From Staphylococcus sp. GSSP0090 (GTDB lineage Bacteria; Bacillota; Bacilli; Staphylococcales; Staphylococcaceae): DNA of 64,000 nt. The position numbers were made by a program, and so were the translations under genes. Within the stretch, counting starts at the first letter, position 1; every line of letters begins with the position of its first letter. The notes beneath the pieces were generated by a model. The model was not told the DNA's origin and ran no database searches. It was given only the letters and a program-made list of their open reading frames with translations. The DNA is taken from assembly GCF_013391405.1 (NCBI RefSeq), contig NZ_JACBFD010000007.1:186001-250000 (forward strand), given 5' to 3'. Below, in pieces: positions 1 to 8,659 of this stretch.

Positions 1-2
1 GA

Positions 3-308
3 CAAACGAATTTATTTGATGACATATTAGAGACAGAAGAACGTTTCGTTATAGTTGTGCAATCACTTGAGGAAAAACATCAACGTTTAGTTAAACGCAC
101 ACTGAGAGAGTACAGTAGTTTAGAGCATTCTCAAATGGAAAGCCTCTTTGAACATTTAAAAGATTTGTTTTTAGAAGAAGCATTTGAGGAGAATCAATCT
201 GCGTTTTCGATTACTGTTTATACAAATTTAGACTATGCGGCAGATCATGTCTATGCGCATGTTAAGCGACATCGAGGTAAAAATGAATGGACACACACTG
301 CAAAATAG
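3..308 (+). CDS. C-terminal part of an unknown protein (start outside window)
   Basis: The frame is open from the left edge of the window, so this is the last ~101 codons of a longer gene. A GTG at 57 is possible but has no good SD, and the open frame continues upstream of it. The visible part is hydrophilic and rich in Glu, His and Leu, without membrane segments or cysteines, ending in a basic tail. I do not recognise the family. It converges on the HAD gene and is closed by the hairpin at 322-363. Confidence 0.6.
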   Translation, partial: QTNLFDDILETEERFVIVVQSLEEKHQRLVKRTLREYSSLEHSQMESLFEHLKDLFLEEAFEENQSAFSITVYTNLDYAADHVYAHVKRHRGKNEWTHTAK

Positions 309-321
309 ATATATCTATTAA

Positions 322-363
322 AAAACGAGGTTAGGACAATATTAAATGTCCTAACCTCGTTTT
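322..363. terminator. Bidirectional Rho-independent terminator
   Basis: A perfect 17-bp stem (322-338 with 347-363) has A-runs on the left and T-runs on the right. It can therefore end both the rightward unknown gene and the leftward threonine operon. Confidence 0.9.
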
Positions 364-448
364 GCTTAACTACAATAAATTATTATTATAGGGCATACAT
401 AAACAATTAATTATAAAAACCGTATTATGACATCCAATAATTTATATT

Positions 449-1252
449 TTATAAAATCTGTCTTAATGTATGTGGAATACCGTTGTCACTATTGCTTAAT
501 GTTACTTCATCAGCAACTGCTTTCACTTGATCATTTGCGTTACCCATAGCAACTGCATGACCGACGACTTGCAGCATAGAAATATCATTTGAACTATCTC
601 CGAATGCAACGACTTCTGATAATGCAATATTTAATTTGTTAGATAATTCCGTTACAGCATTACCTTTAGAAACACCCTGTGCCATAAATTCTAGGAAATA
701 TGGTTTACTTGTTGTAACATCAATATCGTCATTAAAATGACCAGCTAAATCTGAATTAAGTTCTGAAATTGTTGACACATAATCGACACCCATGACTTTC
801 GGTACGTCATCCTGGATGAATGCCTTCAAATCATTTACGCGTTTCATAGGTAAGCCAGTTAATTCGGATTCTATATTCATATATTCATGTTCACCTTCGT
901 AAACAATATAACCATCTTCATACGTTAAGGTAAACAAATTGTTTTTTCTACAATAATCGACAATCAAATCGAAATTTTCCTTAGTTACCGTACGGCTTTT
1001 TTCTACGACTTCTGTATTTACATTAACAGTTTTACCACCATTATAACTAATGACATAACTTTTGTTTGTATCAAGTTTCAATTTTTTGGCAGTTGGTAAC
1101 ATACCTTCAGTAGGTCTACCAGATGCTAATACAACTTTATACCCCTGTTCCTGTATATCTAATAAATATGCTTCTGTTTCTGGACTCATTTGATTTTCAT
1201 TATTCATCAATGTATCGTCCATGTCCATAACTATCATTTTATACTTGCTCAT
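449..1252 (-). CDS. Cof-type HAD-IIB family phosphatase
   Basis: Predicted cytosolic haloacid-dehalogenase phosphatase of 267 aa. Motif I is DMDDT at residues 10-14 (nucleophile D10, general acid D12), motif II is S44 in LASGRP, and the metal-binding motif GDSSND lies at about 218-223. The large C2 cap between about 85 and 195 is typical of Cof/YitU-type enzymes, which remove phosphate from sugar phosphates or nucleotides; the substrate here is unknown. The start is ATG with GGGAG seven bases upstream. It lies 47 bases after thrB with no clear terminator between them, so it probably belongs to the hom-thrC-thrB transcript. Confidence 0.88.
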   Translation of the reverse strand: MSKYKMIVMDMDDTLMNNENQMSPETEAYLLDIQEQGYKVVLASGRPTEGMLPTAKKLKLDTNKSYVISYNGGKTVNVNTEVVEKSRTVTKENFDLIVDYCRKNNLFTLTYEDGYIVYEGEHEYMNIESELTGLPMKRVNDLKAFIQDDVPKVMGVDYVSTISELNSDLAGHFNDDIDVTTSKPYFLEFMAQGVSKGNAVTELSNKLNIALSEVVAFGDSSNDISMLQVVGHAVAMGNANDQVKAVADEVTLSNSDNGIPHTLRQIL

Positions 1253-1299
1253 GTTGTAAATCTCCCTTCAACGTCTATATTCTATATTACAACAGATTA

Positions 1300-2217
1300 T
1301 TAACGTTGGTACAATACTTTAGCTGATACACCAGTTTCATTTATTGTAACAAGTTCTGATCTACAATTTTTAAATTCACGTTTCAGAGCACGTACTAATT
1401 CACCACTTCGCTCAGGCGCTATCAATGTAAGCACTGTTGGACCGGCTCCACTAATCACTGTTGCGTATGCTAAATGTTGTTTTGCAATACCTTTGATAGT
1501 TTGAAATTCAGGAATCAAATGTTGTCTATATGGTTCATGGAAACCGTCTTGTTCCATCATTTTTCCAGCTAATTCATAATTATGTTGAATTAGCGCACTA
1601 ATCATTGTATTGCTAATCGCACTATTTTGAACGGCTTTTTCATGTGAAAATGTGTCTGGCAACGCATTCCTTGCATCAACTGTTTTTAATTTATAACTCG
1701 GCACCGTTATAATAATATCAACTTTAGGTGTATCAATGTAAGAAACATCAGTAACTTTTGTATCAGCATTATAATATCCTAGTACAAGTCCACCGTATAT
1801 TGTAGGCGCGACATTATCTGGATGACCTTCAAAATCTGTGGCAAGTTGTAATAGTTCGTATTTAGATAGTTCAATATCTCCAAAGTAATTAGCGATGTAA
1901 AGTGCGCCAACTAACGCAGAAGCTGAAGATCCCAAACCTCTCGCTAAAGGGATTTCACTTCTCATTTCTACATTTAAGTTCGGCAATACGACTTCATACG
2001 TTTCAGCAACTTTTTGGGCTATTTGATAAATATAGTGGCTTTCATCATTAGGTAATCCATCTACATTAGGCCCGATATGATTAAATGTCCATTGTTCACC
2101 GTCATTCACTGTAACATCTAAATATAAAAATTTATTTAATGCCATTCCGATAGAATCAAAACCGACACCTAAATTTGCTGTAGATGCCGGAATTTTTAAA
2201 TGTAATGCTTCTTTCAT
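1300..2217 (-). CDS. thrB: Homoserine kinase
   Basis: Phosphorylates L-homoserine with ATP to O-phosphohomoserine, the substrate of ThrC next door. At 305 aa it has the usual length of this GHMP-kinase family. The ATP-binding motif [11 protein letters not shown] is at residues 90-100, and an N-terminal PASTANLG segment is also characteristic. The start is ATG with AAAGGGG upstream. Only one base separates it from the thrC stop codon, so translation is probably coupled. Confidence 0.97.
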   Translation of the reverse strand: MKEALHLKIPASTANLGVGFDSIGMALNKFLYLDVTVNDGEQWTFNHIGPNVDGLPNDESHYIYQIAQKVAETYEVVLPNLNVEMRSEIPLARGLGSSASALVGALYIANYFGDIELSKYELLQLATDFEGHPDNVAPTIYGGLVLGYYNADTKVTDVSYIDTPKVDIIITVPSYKLKTVDARNALPDTFSHEKAVQNSAISNTMISALIQHNYELAGKMMEQDGFHEPYRQHLIPEFQTIKGIAKQHLAYATVISGAGPTVLTLIAPERSGELVRALKREFKNCRSELVTINETGVSAKVLYQR

Positions 2218-2218
2218 G

Positions 2219-3280
2219 CTATAGTGCCCCTTTGATGTATTCTAAAATACTCTCTCTATCATTTGGTAATGGTTTAATCGGATTATCTAATAATGAAATG
2301 GCCGTATCAGGATCTTTCAGCCCATTACCCGTTAGAACAGCAACAACTTTTTTGCCTTGTGGTAATTTGCCAGCACGATGTAACTTGATTAATCCTGCAA
2401 TAGATGCATTACTTGCTGGTTCACTAAACACACCTTCGTTACGAGCCATTAATTGGTATGCTTCTAAAATTTCTTCATCTGTCACACTATCAATGTAGCC
2501 ATTGGATTCGGTTAAAGCATTCGTCGCCTTATCCCAACTTGCTGGATTGCCGATTCTAATTGCTGTTGCAACAGTGTCAGGATTTTTCACAACTTTATTT
2601 TGAACGATTGGGGAGGCACCTTCAGCCTGAAAGCCATACATATTCGGTAATTGGGTACCATTTTTATCGCTATATTCTTTAAATCCTTTCCAATATGCAG
2701 AGATATTCCCTGCATTACCAACCGGTATAGAGAGGATATCTGGTGCTGACCCACCCAATTGTTGAATGACTTCAAATGCACCCGTTTTTTGACCTTCAAG
2801 ACGATAAGGATTCACTGAATTCACTAATGCGATTTCACCATTTTTCGCCACTTCTTGTACAATTTCTAGCGCCTCATCGAAATTACCTTCGATTGATACA
2901 ATTTCTGCACCATACATCACAGCCTGTGATAATTTACCTAGTGCAATCTTGCCTTCAGGAATAACTACAATTGCTTTTAACCCAGCACGTGCAGCATATG
3001 CAGCTGCAGAGGCTGACGTATTACCTGTTGATGCACAGATGACGATTTTTTTACCTTCTTCTTTAGCTTTAGCCATCGCCATAACCATGCCTCTATCTTT
3101 AAATGAGCCTGTAGGATTTGCACCTTCATATTTTACATGTAACTCGATGCCTAATTTTTCGGACATACGTTCACAATATATGAGTGGTGTGTGTCCTTCA
3201 TTTAATGTGAGTGATGGTGTTGCTTCATTTACAGGTAGATATGCTTTAAATTCTTCAACTAAACCTTGCCAATTTTTCAT
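2219..3280 (-). CDS. thrC: Threonine synthase
   Basis: PLP-dependent enzyme that converts O-phosphohomoserine to L-threonine and phosphate. The 353-aa length fits the short, Bacillus-type threonine synthases. The PLP lysine is K61 in the motif GSFKDRG, and a phosphate-binding STGNTSAS loop follows at about 84-91. The start is ATG with AAGGAG upstream, five bases after the hom stop codon. It is the middle gene of hom-thrC-thrB. Confidence 0.97.
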   Translation of the reverse strand: MKNWQGLVEEFKAYLPVNEATPSLTLNEGHTPLIYCERMSEKLGIELHVKYEGANPTGSFKDRGMVMAMAKAKEEGKKIVICASTGNTSASAAAYAARAGLKAIVVIPEGKIALGKLSQAVMYGAEIVSIEGNFDEALEIVQEVAKNGEIALVNSVNPYRLEGQKTGAFEVIQQLGGSAPDILSIPVGNAGNISAYWKGFKEYSDKNGTQLPNMYGFQAEGASPIVQNKVVKNPDTVATAIRIGNPASWDKATNALTESNGYIDSVTDEEILEAYQLMARNEGVFSEPASNASIAGLIKLHRAGKLPQGKKVVAVLTGNGLKDPDTAISLLDNPIKPLPNDRESILEYIKGAL

Positions 3281-3285
3281 AGTGA

Positions 3286-4566
3286 TTAAACTCCTTCTAC
3301 GGGATAAATTTTCTTAACGATATACCCAGATTCTGTGATAGATGCTTCAGGATTTTCATCTATACCAATAATGACAACACCAACTGTATGCGCATCTCGC
3401 TCAGTTACGGCTAATGATTTATGGAACGGCAATTGTCCTTTTAATAAAGTTTCAACTTTATTTACTTCTTCACCATCAGTTTGAACGACAACATAATAGC
3501 TTTCTTTTTCTTTTAGCGAAACCGTTTCCGCTTCATCCATCAGTGCTTTTGTCTTTTCAGTTTTTAATTCAAAGTGAGGTGGTAATGTATGCAAATTAGT
3601 TTCAAAGTTTAATGTGACATTTAATAAATCACTGACTACAGCACTACCTGTCGCTAAACTGCCTGCGCCTTTACCATAAAACATCGTTTCACCAACTGCG
3701 TCACCGATAACATAAATTGCATTATATTCATCTTCTACTGCTGCTAGTTGGTGCGCGTTATTAATGAATGTTGGAGCAACTGAAGCTTGCACCTGTCCAT
3801 TTTCATATGTACCTTTACCGATTAATTTAATTTTGTATCCTAATTGATCTGCAACTTGTATGTCGGCAGATTCAACATCACTAATACCATGTCTATCAAC
3901 TTCATTCAAATTGATAACTTGGTTAAACGATAAATAAGAAGTAATAACAACTTTTCTTGCCGCATCTATACCTTCAACATCATCTGTAGGATCCGCTTCT
4001 GCAAAACCTAATTTTTGAGCTTCATCGAGCGCATCTTCAAATGATGTATTTTCTTTAGTCATTTTACTTAAAATAAAATTCGATGTACCGTTCAGAATAC
4101 CCATAAATTTGCTAATATTATTTGCATTTAAACCATTGTTAATCGCATTTACAATAGGAATACCACCTGCAACACTCGCTTCATATTTTAGTGCTACATC
4201 ATTTTCTTGAGCTAAATCTTCTAATACATTTAAATGCACTGCTAATAAGTCTTTATTCGCGGTGATGACATGTTTCTTTTGACTTAAAGCACGTTTTAAC
4301 CAATCCACTGTTGGCTCAATACCACCCATAACTTCTACAATGATATCAATTGAATCATCATTTAATATTTCATCAATATCTTCCGTCAAATGATAACTCG
4401 ACACATTTATAGGTCTTTGTCTTGATTTATCTCTAACTAAAATGTGTCGAATATTAATATCTTTATTCATTGTTTCTTTGATTTGTTCTCTATTTTCTTC
4501 TATAATTTTAACTACACCAGAACCTACAGTTCCTAAACCAAGTAAGGCTATGTTTAATTCTCTCAT
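3286..4566 (-). CDS. hom: Homoserine dehydrogenase
   Basis: Reduces aspartate semialdehyde to homoserine with NAD(P)H, the branch point towards threonine and methionine. The Rossmann glycine motif GLGTVGSG is at residues 10-17, the catalytic domain follows at about 130-320, and a C-terminal ACT domain (about 350-420) is the usual site of threonine feedback. The 426-aa length is normal for monofunctional enzymes. ATG with GGAGG nine bases upstream. First gene of the threonine operon, transcribed from the promoter at 4635-4663. Confidence 0.97.
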   Translation of the reverse strand: MRELNIALLGLGTVGSGVVKIIEENREQIKETMNKDINIRHILVRDKSRQRPINVSSYHLTEDIDEILNDDSIDIIVEVMGGIEPTVDWLKRALSQKKHVITANKDLLAVHLNVLEDLAQENDVALKYEASVAGGIPIVNAINNGLNANNISKFMGILNGTSNFILSKMTKENTSFEDALDEAQKLGFAEADPTDDVEGIDAARKVVITSYLSFNQVINLNEVDRHGISDVESADIQVADQLGYKIKLIGKGTYENGQVQASVAPTFINNAHQLAAVEDEYNAIYVIGDAVGETMFYGKGAGSLATGSAVVSDLLNVTLNFETNLHTLPPHFELKTEKTKALMDEAETVSLKEKESYYVVVQTDGEEVNKVETLLKGQLPFHKSLAVTERDAHTVGVVIIGIDENPEASITESGYIVKKIYPVEGV

Positions 4567-4610
4567 AATTTCATTCCTCCGTTGTTCTTCTTAAAAATAC
4601 AATTGTACAG

Positions 4611-4637
4611 TTGAAAAATACTTGAATATGGTATAGT
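4611..4637 (+). promoter_or_regulatory. Promoter of the aspartate kinase gene
   Basis: TTGAAA (4611-4616) is followed after 15 bases by TATAGT (4632-4637), with the extended -10 element TGG immediately before it. Transcription would start near 4644, giving a leader of about 110 bases. The leader contains a small 6-bp hairpin at 4692-4707. Confidence 0.65.
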
Positions 4638-4663
4638 ATAAATTCATTCATTATTTTTGTAAA
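4635..4663 (-). promoter_or_regulatory. Promoter of the hom-thrC-thrB operon
   Basis: On the minus strand TTTACA (4663-4658), a 17-base spacer and TATACT (4640-4635) form a near-consensus sigma-A promoter. Its -10 box overlaps the -10 box of the rightward promoter by three bases. Confidence 0.7.
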
Positions 4664-4719
4664 GGTTCAATATTTAATCGTATATCTATCCTATCACTCC
4701 CGTGATAAAAACTAAACAA

Positions 4720-4734
4720 AATTTTCTGATTTTT
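4720..4734. promoter_or_regulatory. CodY-like operator in the aspartate kinase leader
   Basis: AATTTTCTGATTTTT matches the CodY consensus AATTTTCWGAAAATT at 12 of 15 positions. It lies about 76 bases downstream of the predicted start of the kinase transcript, a position compatible with a transcription roadblock. CodY control of threonine and aspartate-family genes is established in S. aureus; its use of this exact box is my inference. Confidence 0.55.
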
Positions 4735-4754
4735 TAGAAAGGTTGGTATTTATA

Positions 4755-6122
4755 ATGAAAGTAGCTAAATTTGGAGGAAGTTCTGTTTCCAATGCAGAAC
4801 AGATTAAAAAAGTATTAAATATCGTAAATTCAGATGTTGATCGGAAAATTATCATCGTATCAGCACCGGGTAAACGCCACAGCGAAGATGTAAAAACAAC
4901 TGATTTACTTATTCGTTTGTATGAAAAAGTGATTGATAGATTAGATTACACATCTAAAAAGAAAGAAATCATTCAAAGATATGCAGACATTATTGATGAA
5001 TTAAATATGGACTATCAGTTATTATCTTCCATTGATGAGACATTAGAGTCCTATATTAAAACATTAAAAGATAAACCTTCCCGTTTATTAGATGCCTTAC
5101 TATCCTGTGGAGAAAATTTTAATGCGCAACTTATTGCAGAATATAATAACAGTCAAGGTATTCCTACAAGATATGTGTCTCCTGGTGAAGCCGGCATTCA
5201 AGTTACTGATTTACCACAAAATGCACAGATTTTAGAACAATCTTATAATGATTTATATAAATTGCGTGAATATAAAGAAAAACTCATTATTCCCGGATTC
5301 TTTGGTGTTTCACGACAAAATTATATTGTAACTTTCCCTAGAGGTGGTTCCGATATTACTGGTGCGATAGTAGCGAGAGGCGTACGTGCAGATTTATACG
5401 AAAACTTTACCGATGTCTCTGGTATTTTTAGAGCAAATCCTACTATTGTTAAAAATCCTGAAGTAATTGATGAAATCACCTATCGAGAAATGCGCGAACT
5501 TTCTTATGCTGGTTTTGGTGTGTTTCACGATGAAGCTTTACAGCCCTTGCACAAAGATAGAATTCCAGTTGTCATAAAAAATACTAATAGACCTAATGAT
5601 ATTGGTACATATATTCGTCATGATAGAGAAATCAATTCGAATAACATTGTTAGTGGTATTAGCTGTGATAAAGGATTTACAGTTTTAAATATTAAAAAAT
5701 ATTTAATGAATCGGCAAGTTGGTTTTACACGAAAAATATTAGCGGTCTTAGAGGACTATCATATCTCCTTTGATCATATGCCATCCGGTATAGATAGCAT
5801 TAGTATTATTATGCGTACCAAAGAAATACAAAATAGAGAAGAAGAAGTTTTAAATGATATTCGTAATAATTGTGATGTTGATGAGTTAAGTGCGGAACAT
5901 GATTTAGCCATATTAATGGTAGTTGGTGAAGGTATGCACAGAATTGTCGGTACTGCAAATACGATTACGCACGCATTAGCTGAATCAAACATTAATTTGA
6001 AAATGATGAATCAAGGTTCTTCTGAGATATCTATCATGTTTGGTATCGATGTCTCTGACGCTGATAAAGCTGTTAAATCTACTTATGAATATTGTTATAA
6101 CGGAAAATGTTTAAAATCATAA
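4755..6122 (+). CDS. Aspartate kinase (monofunctional, ACT-domain)
   Basis: Phosphorylates L-aspartate, the first step of the lysine, threonine and methionine pathway. The N-terminal amino-acid-kinase domain carries KFGGSSV at residues 5-11 and a second conserved stretch FPRGGSDITGA at about 195-205. Two ACT domains fill the region after about residue 310. The 455-aa length resembles the E. coli LysC class rather than the shorter alpha/beta aspartokinase of the staphylococcal dap operon, so this is probably the threonine-dedicated isoenzyme. I chose the ATG at 4755; the TTG at 4743 sits directly on the SD AAAGG. Confidence 0.93.
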   Translation: MKVAKFGGSSVSNAEQIKKVLNIVNSDVDRKIIIVSAPGKRHSEDVKTTDLLIRLYEKVIDRLDYTSKKKEIIQRYADIIDELNMDYQLLSSIDETLESYIKTLKDKPSRLLDALLSCGENFNAQLIAEYNNSQGIPTRYVSPGEAGIQVTDLPQNAQILEQSYNDLYKLREYKEKLIIPGFFGVSRQNYIVTFPRGGSDITGAIVARGVRADLYENFTDVSGIFRANPTIVKNPEVIDEITYREMRELSYAGFGVFHDEALQPLHKDRIPVVIKNTNRPNDIGTYIRHDREINSNNIVSGISCDKGFTVLNIKKYLMNRQVGFTRKILAVLEDYHISFDHMPSGIDSISIIMRTKEIQNREEEVLNDIRNNCDVDELSAEHDLAILMVVGEGMHRIVGTANTITHALAESNINLKMMNQGSSEISIMFGIDVSDADKAVKSTYEYCYNGKCLKS

Positions 6123-6159
6123 TGAAGATTTAATATTTTTTATCTAGGAGATAGTTAAA

Positions 6160-6276
6160 GTGATATTAAAACTAGTATTAATGACATGGCTCGTTAAGTA
6201 CCTTATAAATCATATTTGCATAATGCAAACTAAACCAAAACAAAAATCCTTCAAACTCATTGCGTCTGTTTGTTAA
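6160..6276 (+). CDS. Possible 38-aa basic peptide after the aspartate kinase
   Basis: AGGAG at 6146-6150 stands nine bases before a GTG that opens a 38-codon frame. The peptide starts with a hydrophobic run (ILKLVLMTWLV), has two internal cysteines and a Lys-rich second half. Its last 11 codons and stop overlap the left arm and loop of the terminator at 6243-6301. It would be the second gene on the kinase transcript. The good SD supports translation, but the overlap with the terminator and lack of any recognised homologue make this uncertain. Confidence 0.3.
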   Translation: MILKLVLMTWLVKYLINHICIMQTKPKQKSFKLIASVC

Positions 6277-6301
6277 ACGTTCCAATGAATTGAAGGATTT
6301 T
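6243..6301. terminator. Bidirectional terminator between convergent genes
   Basis: AAAATCCTTCAA (6243-6254) pairs with TTGAAGGATTTT (6290-6301), extended inward by TCATTG and CAATGA. It separates the kinase transcript from the leftward gene, whose stop codon overlaps the end of the hairpin. Confidence 0.8.
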
Positions 6302-6893
6302 ATATAGCTTTTTTCTCTGAGATAAGCGCTTGATTAATTCTTTCATCACCCACGACTAAACGTAGTATTACAAATTGATAATAGCTCAATGAATCTATAA
6401 CACTTCTATAATTTGGTAATTGATGGTAATCAATTGGATCTAATAATTCATACATTAAAACTATTTCTGGTTTAATATAGTCTACATCCCACTTGATGGA
6501 GTGAAAATAAATATTCTTTTCTGGCAATCGTATGTTATGATTCCATCGAAACATCCATTCCTCATTTTCAACATCATATACAATGATTGTCATAATTAAT
6601 TTTTCATCCTCAAATATTTCTGCATGTGTGATATTTTCAAAATCTAATTCATCATAATTAGTAGAAGCATGGACCGTATCATGAAGGACTTTACGATTAT
6701 CATTAGGAATATATTTTAAGACTTCACCTAAAAATTTTCTTTCAACACTGATATCAACCTTACCGTTTAAATTAAATTCATCACGTAAAAATAATTGCTT
6801 AGCAACTTCACCATTAAATTTATATAAGTTAGGTACATTTTCGTTTAAAGATTTTACAATGTCTTTAACTTTTTCAATATTTTTATTATCCAA
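6300..6893 (-). CDS. Nucleotidyltransferase-like hypothetical protein
   Basis: 197 aa, unrecognised by name. The layout resembles AadB/LinB-type nucleotidyltransferase folds: an N-terminal segment FNGEVAKQLFL followed by KVDISVERKFLGEVL where such enzymes carry their acidic metal-binding residues, then a WMFRWNHNIRLP stretch and KPEIVLMYE. The canonical acidic pair and the terminal Lys-Asp motif look incomplete, so catalysis is doubtful. I chose TTG at 6893 because AGGAGG lies seven bases upstream; an in-frame ATG at 6926 has no SD and would place this SD inside the gene. Own promoter at 6935-6963. Confidence 0.6.
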   Translation of the reverse strand: MDNKNIEKVKDIVKSLNENVPNLYKFNGEVAKQLFLRDEFNLNGKVDISVERKFLGEVLKYIPNDNRKVLHDTVHASTNYDELDFENITHAEIFEDEKLIMTIIVYDVENEEWMFRWNHNIRLPEKNIYFHSIKWDVDYIKPEIVLMYELLDPIDYHQLPNYRSVIDSLSYYQFVILRLVVGDERINQALISEKKAI

Positions 6894-6934
6894 ACGTGCA
6901 CCTCCTGTCAAAGTAAGCGTTTCCAATAATACAT

Positions 6935-6963
6935 ATTATATAATTTGTACATGTATTTTTCAA
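6935..6963 (-). promoter_or_regulatory. Promoter of the nucleotidyltransferase-like gene
   Basis: TTGAAA (6963-6958), 17-base spacer, TATAAT (6940-6935) on the minus strand, about 40 bases before the TTG start. Close to consensus. Confidence 0.7.
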
Positions 6964-7002
6964 TGCTTAAAGAGAAAAATGTGAAATAAAACACAAATAA
7001 TT

Positions 7003-7458
7003 CTAAAAATCGCCAATTTCTATGTAGGAATCTGTAAGATCTGTATTAATGAGATCTGGTCTATTCATTAGAAGCACACATTGCGTACAGTTTTTTATCG
7101 TATTTTGTATTTCTGCTATTGCAGGTACAGTTTGATATAACGTATTTTCATTCATAAAAGGTGCTGAAACAAAATAAAATCGAATTTGATATTTCGAAAA
7201 GGTTTCTAATACACTTTCACCTATAATCACATGACTCGCACTATCGACTAAGCCATTTGGAATAATGATATTAAAATCTGTATATTTTGATACATACCTC
7301 ATAATGTCTGTAGAATAGCTTATAACTGATATTTTAGTATTACTTTTATAAAGTTCATCTATCAATTTATATGCAAACGGATGATTATCAAAAGCTATAA
7401 TATCATCCCATTGAATAATGTCTATGATATGTTCAAAAAAGTCTTTGATATTGCTCAA
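7003..7458 (-). CDS. DeoR-type sensor-domain protein lacking a DNA-binding domain
   Basis: 151 aa from TTG 7458, which has AAGGTGA eight bases upstream. Starts at TTG 7533 (176 aa) or ATG 7503 are open in frame but have no recognisable SD. The chain has the alternating strand/helix pattern of the C-terminal sugar-phosphate-sensing domain of DeoR regulators, including a SVISYSTDIMRYVSKY segment and GESVLETFSKYQIRFYFVSAP near the middle, but no helix-turn-helix before it. It could be a decayed regulator or a stand-alone ligand-binding protein. Assignment is by eye only. Confidence 0.5.
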   Translation of the reverse strand: MSNIKDFFEHIIDIIQWDDIIAFDNHPFAYKLIDELYKSNTKISVISYSTDIMRYVSKYTDFNIIIPNGLVDSASHVIIGESVLETFSKYQIRFYFVSAPFMNENTLYQTVPAIAEIQNTIKNCTQCVLLMNRPDLINTDLTDSYIEIGDF

Positions 7459-7722
7459 TTTGTTGTTCACCTTCCCTCTCAAAATATATTGTGCATAATT
7501 CATTATAGCTGTTAAACGTTCTGAATTATACAATTTTCACATTAGTATTCAAATACGATACAAAATTGATTTGGTTATATTATATCATGTCCTTAAGAGA
7601 CAAAGCACAATCATCTAAGTTAGTAATAACATAATGATGTAGAATTATAGAATTTGTACTAAACGTAATAAAAGCGTAAAATAAGATATAATAAAAAATT
7701 AAATAAGATTAGGATGATACAC
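7459..7722. other. Divergent intergenic region
   Basis: A 264-base AT-rich gap between the leftward DeoR-like gene and the rightward NERD-like gene. A TATAAT at 7687-7692 is a plausible -10 for the rightward gene, but I see no matching -35. Nothing else is recognisable. Confidence 0.4.
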
Positions 7723-8586
7723 ATGTTTTTCCCGTTAATATTAATTGTAATTATAATATTATTAATTGTTATAGTAATAATTGATCATCGCGTGATGCAA
7801 AACAAATTAGAAACTGAAACATATTCGAAAGATCAATTGGTTACAAAAATAAGTACAGTAACTCGAGAAAATACACAATTAAAAAATCAAATGTTGGATA
7901 TAGATGCGAATAATGATACGCACCATCATGGTTTAAGAAAAGCGAAACAAGATTTAAATAGTATCTTAAATCAGTACAAAAACGACGGTGTCATTCAGCA
8001 TTTTGATATTATTGCTACTGGTAACTTAGCTGTAAAACATCCACTATTTGAGTATGCTAGAGCTTTTGATTATGTTGTAATTACAGAAAAAGGTATTTTT
8101 AATATCAATGTTAAAAATTGGAAACAAAAAACGTTTTATCACTTCACAGCGGATAAAACAAATAACAATGAATCCAATGTAGATCATACGATTGACCAAA
8201 CGGTTGGCCGTTATATTGCTAATCAATTTCATAGTCAATTTCAATCGACACGTTCAACAACGTATACATTCATTGAACGTATTAAAAATAATTCTGTCAT
8301 ATATGATTTTTATAATTATGATCCTTTTGAACAAGCATCTATTAATACGCAAGCTTTAGAGGCTAAAATATATGAAAAACTCAATCAGCACATCAAGAAT
8401 ATTGGTCTTGTTTATTTTACGGATGGTAGTGTAAACATTATCGATGGTCCTACAACTAGAGGTAATTACGTTGAAACTGTCTCTTCTAAGTCTTCATTAC
8501 AACAAATAATTGGTGATACAGTTCAATCAACAGATCAGGCACTAACTAAAGATCAATATGATAAATTAGTAGCACGTTTTTATTAA
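7723..8586 (+). CDS. Membrane-anchored NERD-like domain protein
   Basis: 287 aa. Residues 2-20 are an almost pure Ile/Val/Leu membrane helix, followed by a charged, probably coiled-coil segment (about 25-70). The region from about 95 has the arrangement of a nuclease-related (NERD) domain: EYARAFDYVVITEKGIFNI followed by NVKNWK, resembling the family's restriction-endonuclease-like core, although the usual acidic residue before the Val-Lys pair is replaced. The ATG at 7723 is preferred because AGGA at 7711-7714 is eight bases upstream; the ATG at 7714 overlaps that SD. It converges on nuc2. Function unknown. Confidence 0.6.
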   Translation: MFFPLILIVIIILLIVIVIIDHRVMQNKLETETYSKDQLVTKISTVTRENTQLKNQMLDIDANNDTHHHGLRKAKQDLNSILNQYKNDGVIQHFDIIATGNLAVKHPLFEYARAFDYVVITEKGIFNINVKNWKQKTFYHFTADKTNNNESNVDHTIDQTVGRYIANQFHSQFQSTRSTTYTFIERIKNNSVIYDFYNYDPFEQASINTQALEAKIYEKLNQHIKNIGLVYFTDGSVNIIDGPTTRGNYVETVSSKSSLQQIIGDTVQSTDQALTKDQYDKLVARFY

Positions 8587-8600
8587 ATTAATATACTTTA

Positions 8601-8640
8601 AGAGAAGCCGAGACATTAATATACGTCTCGGCTTCTCTTT
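8601..8640. terminator. Bidirectional terminator
   Basis: A perfect 14-bp stem AGAGAAGCCGAGAC (8601-8614) with GTCTCGGCTTCTCT (8625-8638), between the NERD-like gene and nuc2. Confidence 0.88.
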
Positions 8641-8659
8641 CACATTATAAAATCAAAGT

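Noticed and set aside
1253-1293. GTTGTAA/TTACAAC hairpin between thrB and the HAD gene
   Set aside because: Seven base pairs with a 27-base loop and no U-tract; not enough to call a terminator.
2184-2498. Rightward 104-codon ORF opposite thrC/thrB
   Set aside because: Antisense to threonine synthase and homoserine kinase, without SD or recognisable protein features.
3414-3599. Short rightward ORF opposite hom
   Set aside because: Antisense frame within a full-length conserved enzyme.
4567-4742. Possible T-box or lysine riboswitch upstream of hom or aspartate kinase
   Set aside because: The leaders are about 60 and 110 bases, lack a T-box signature and lack a terminator hairpin.
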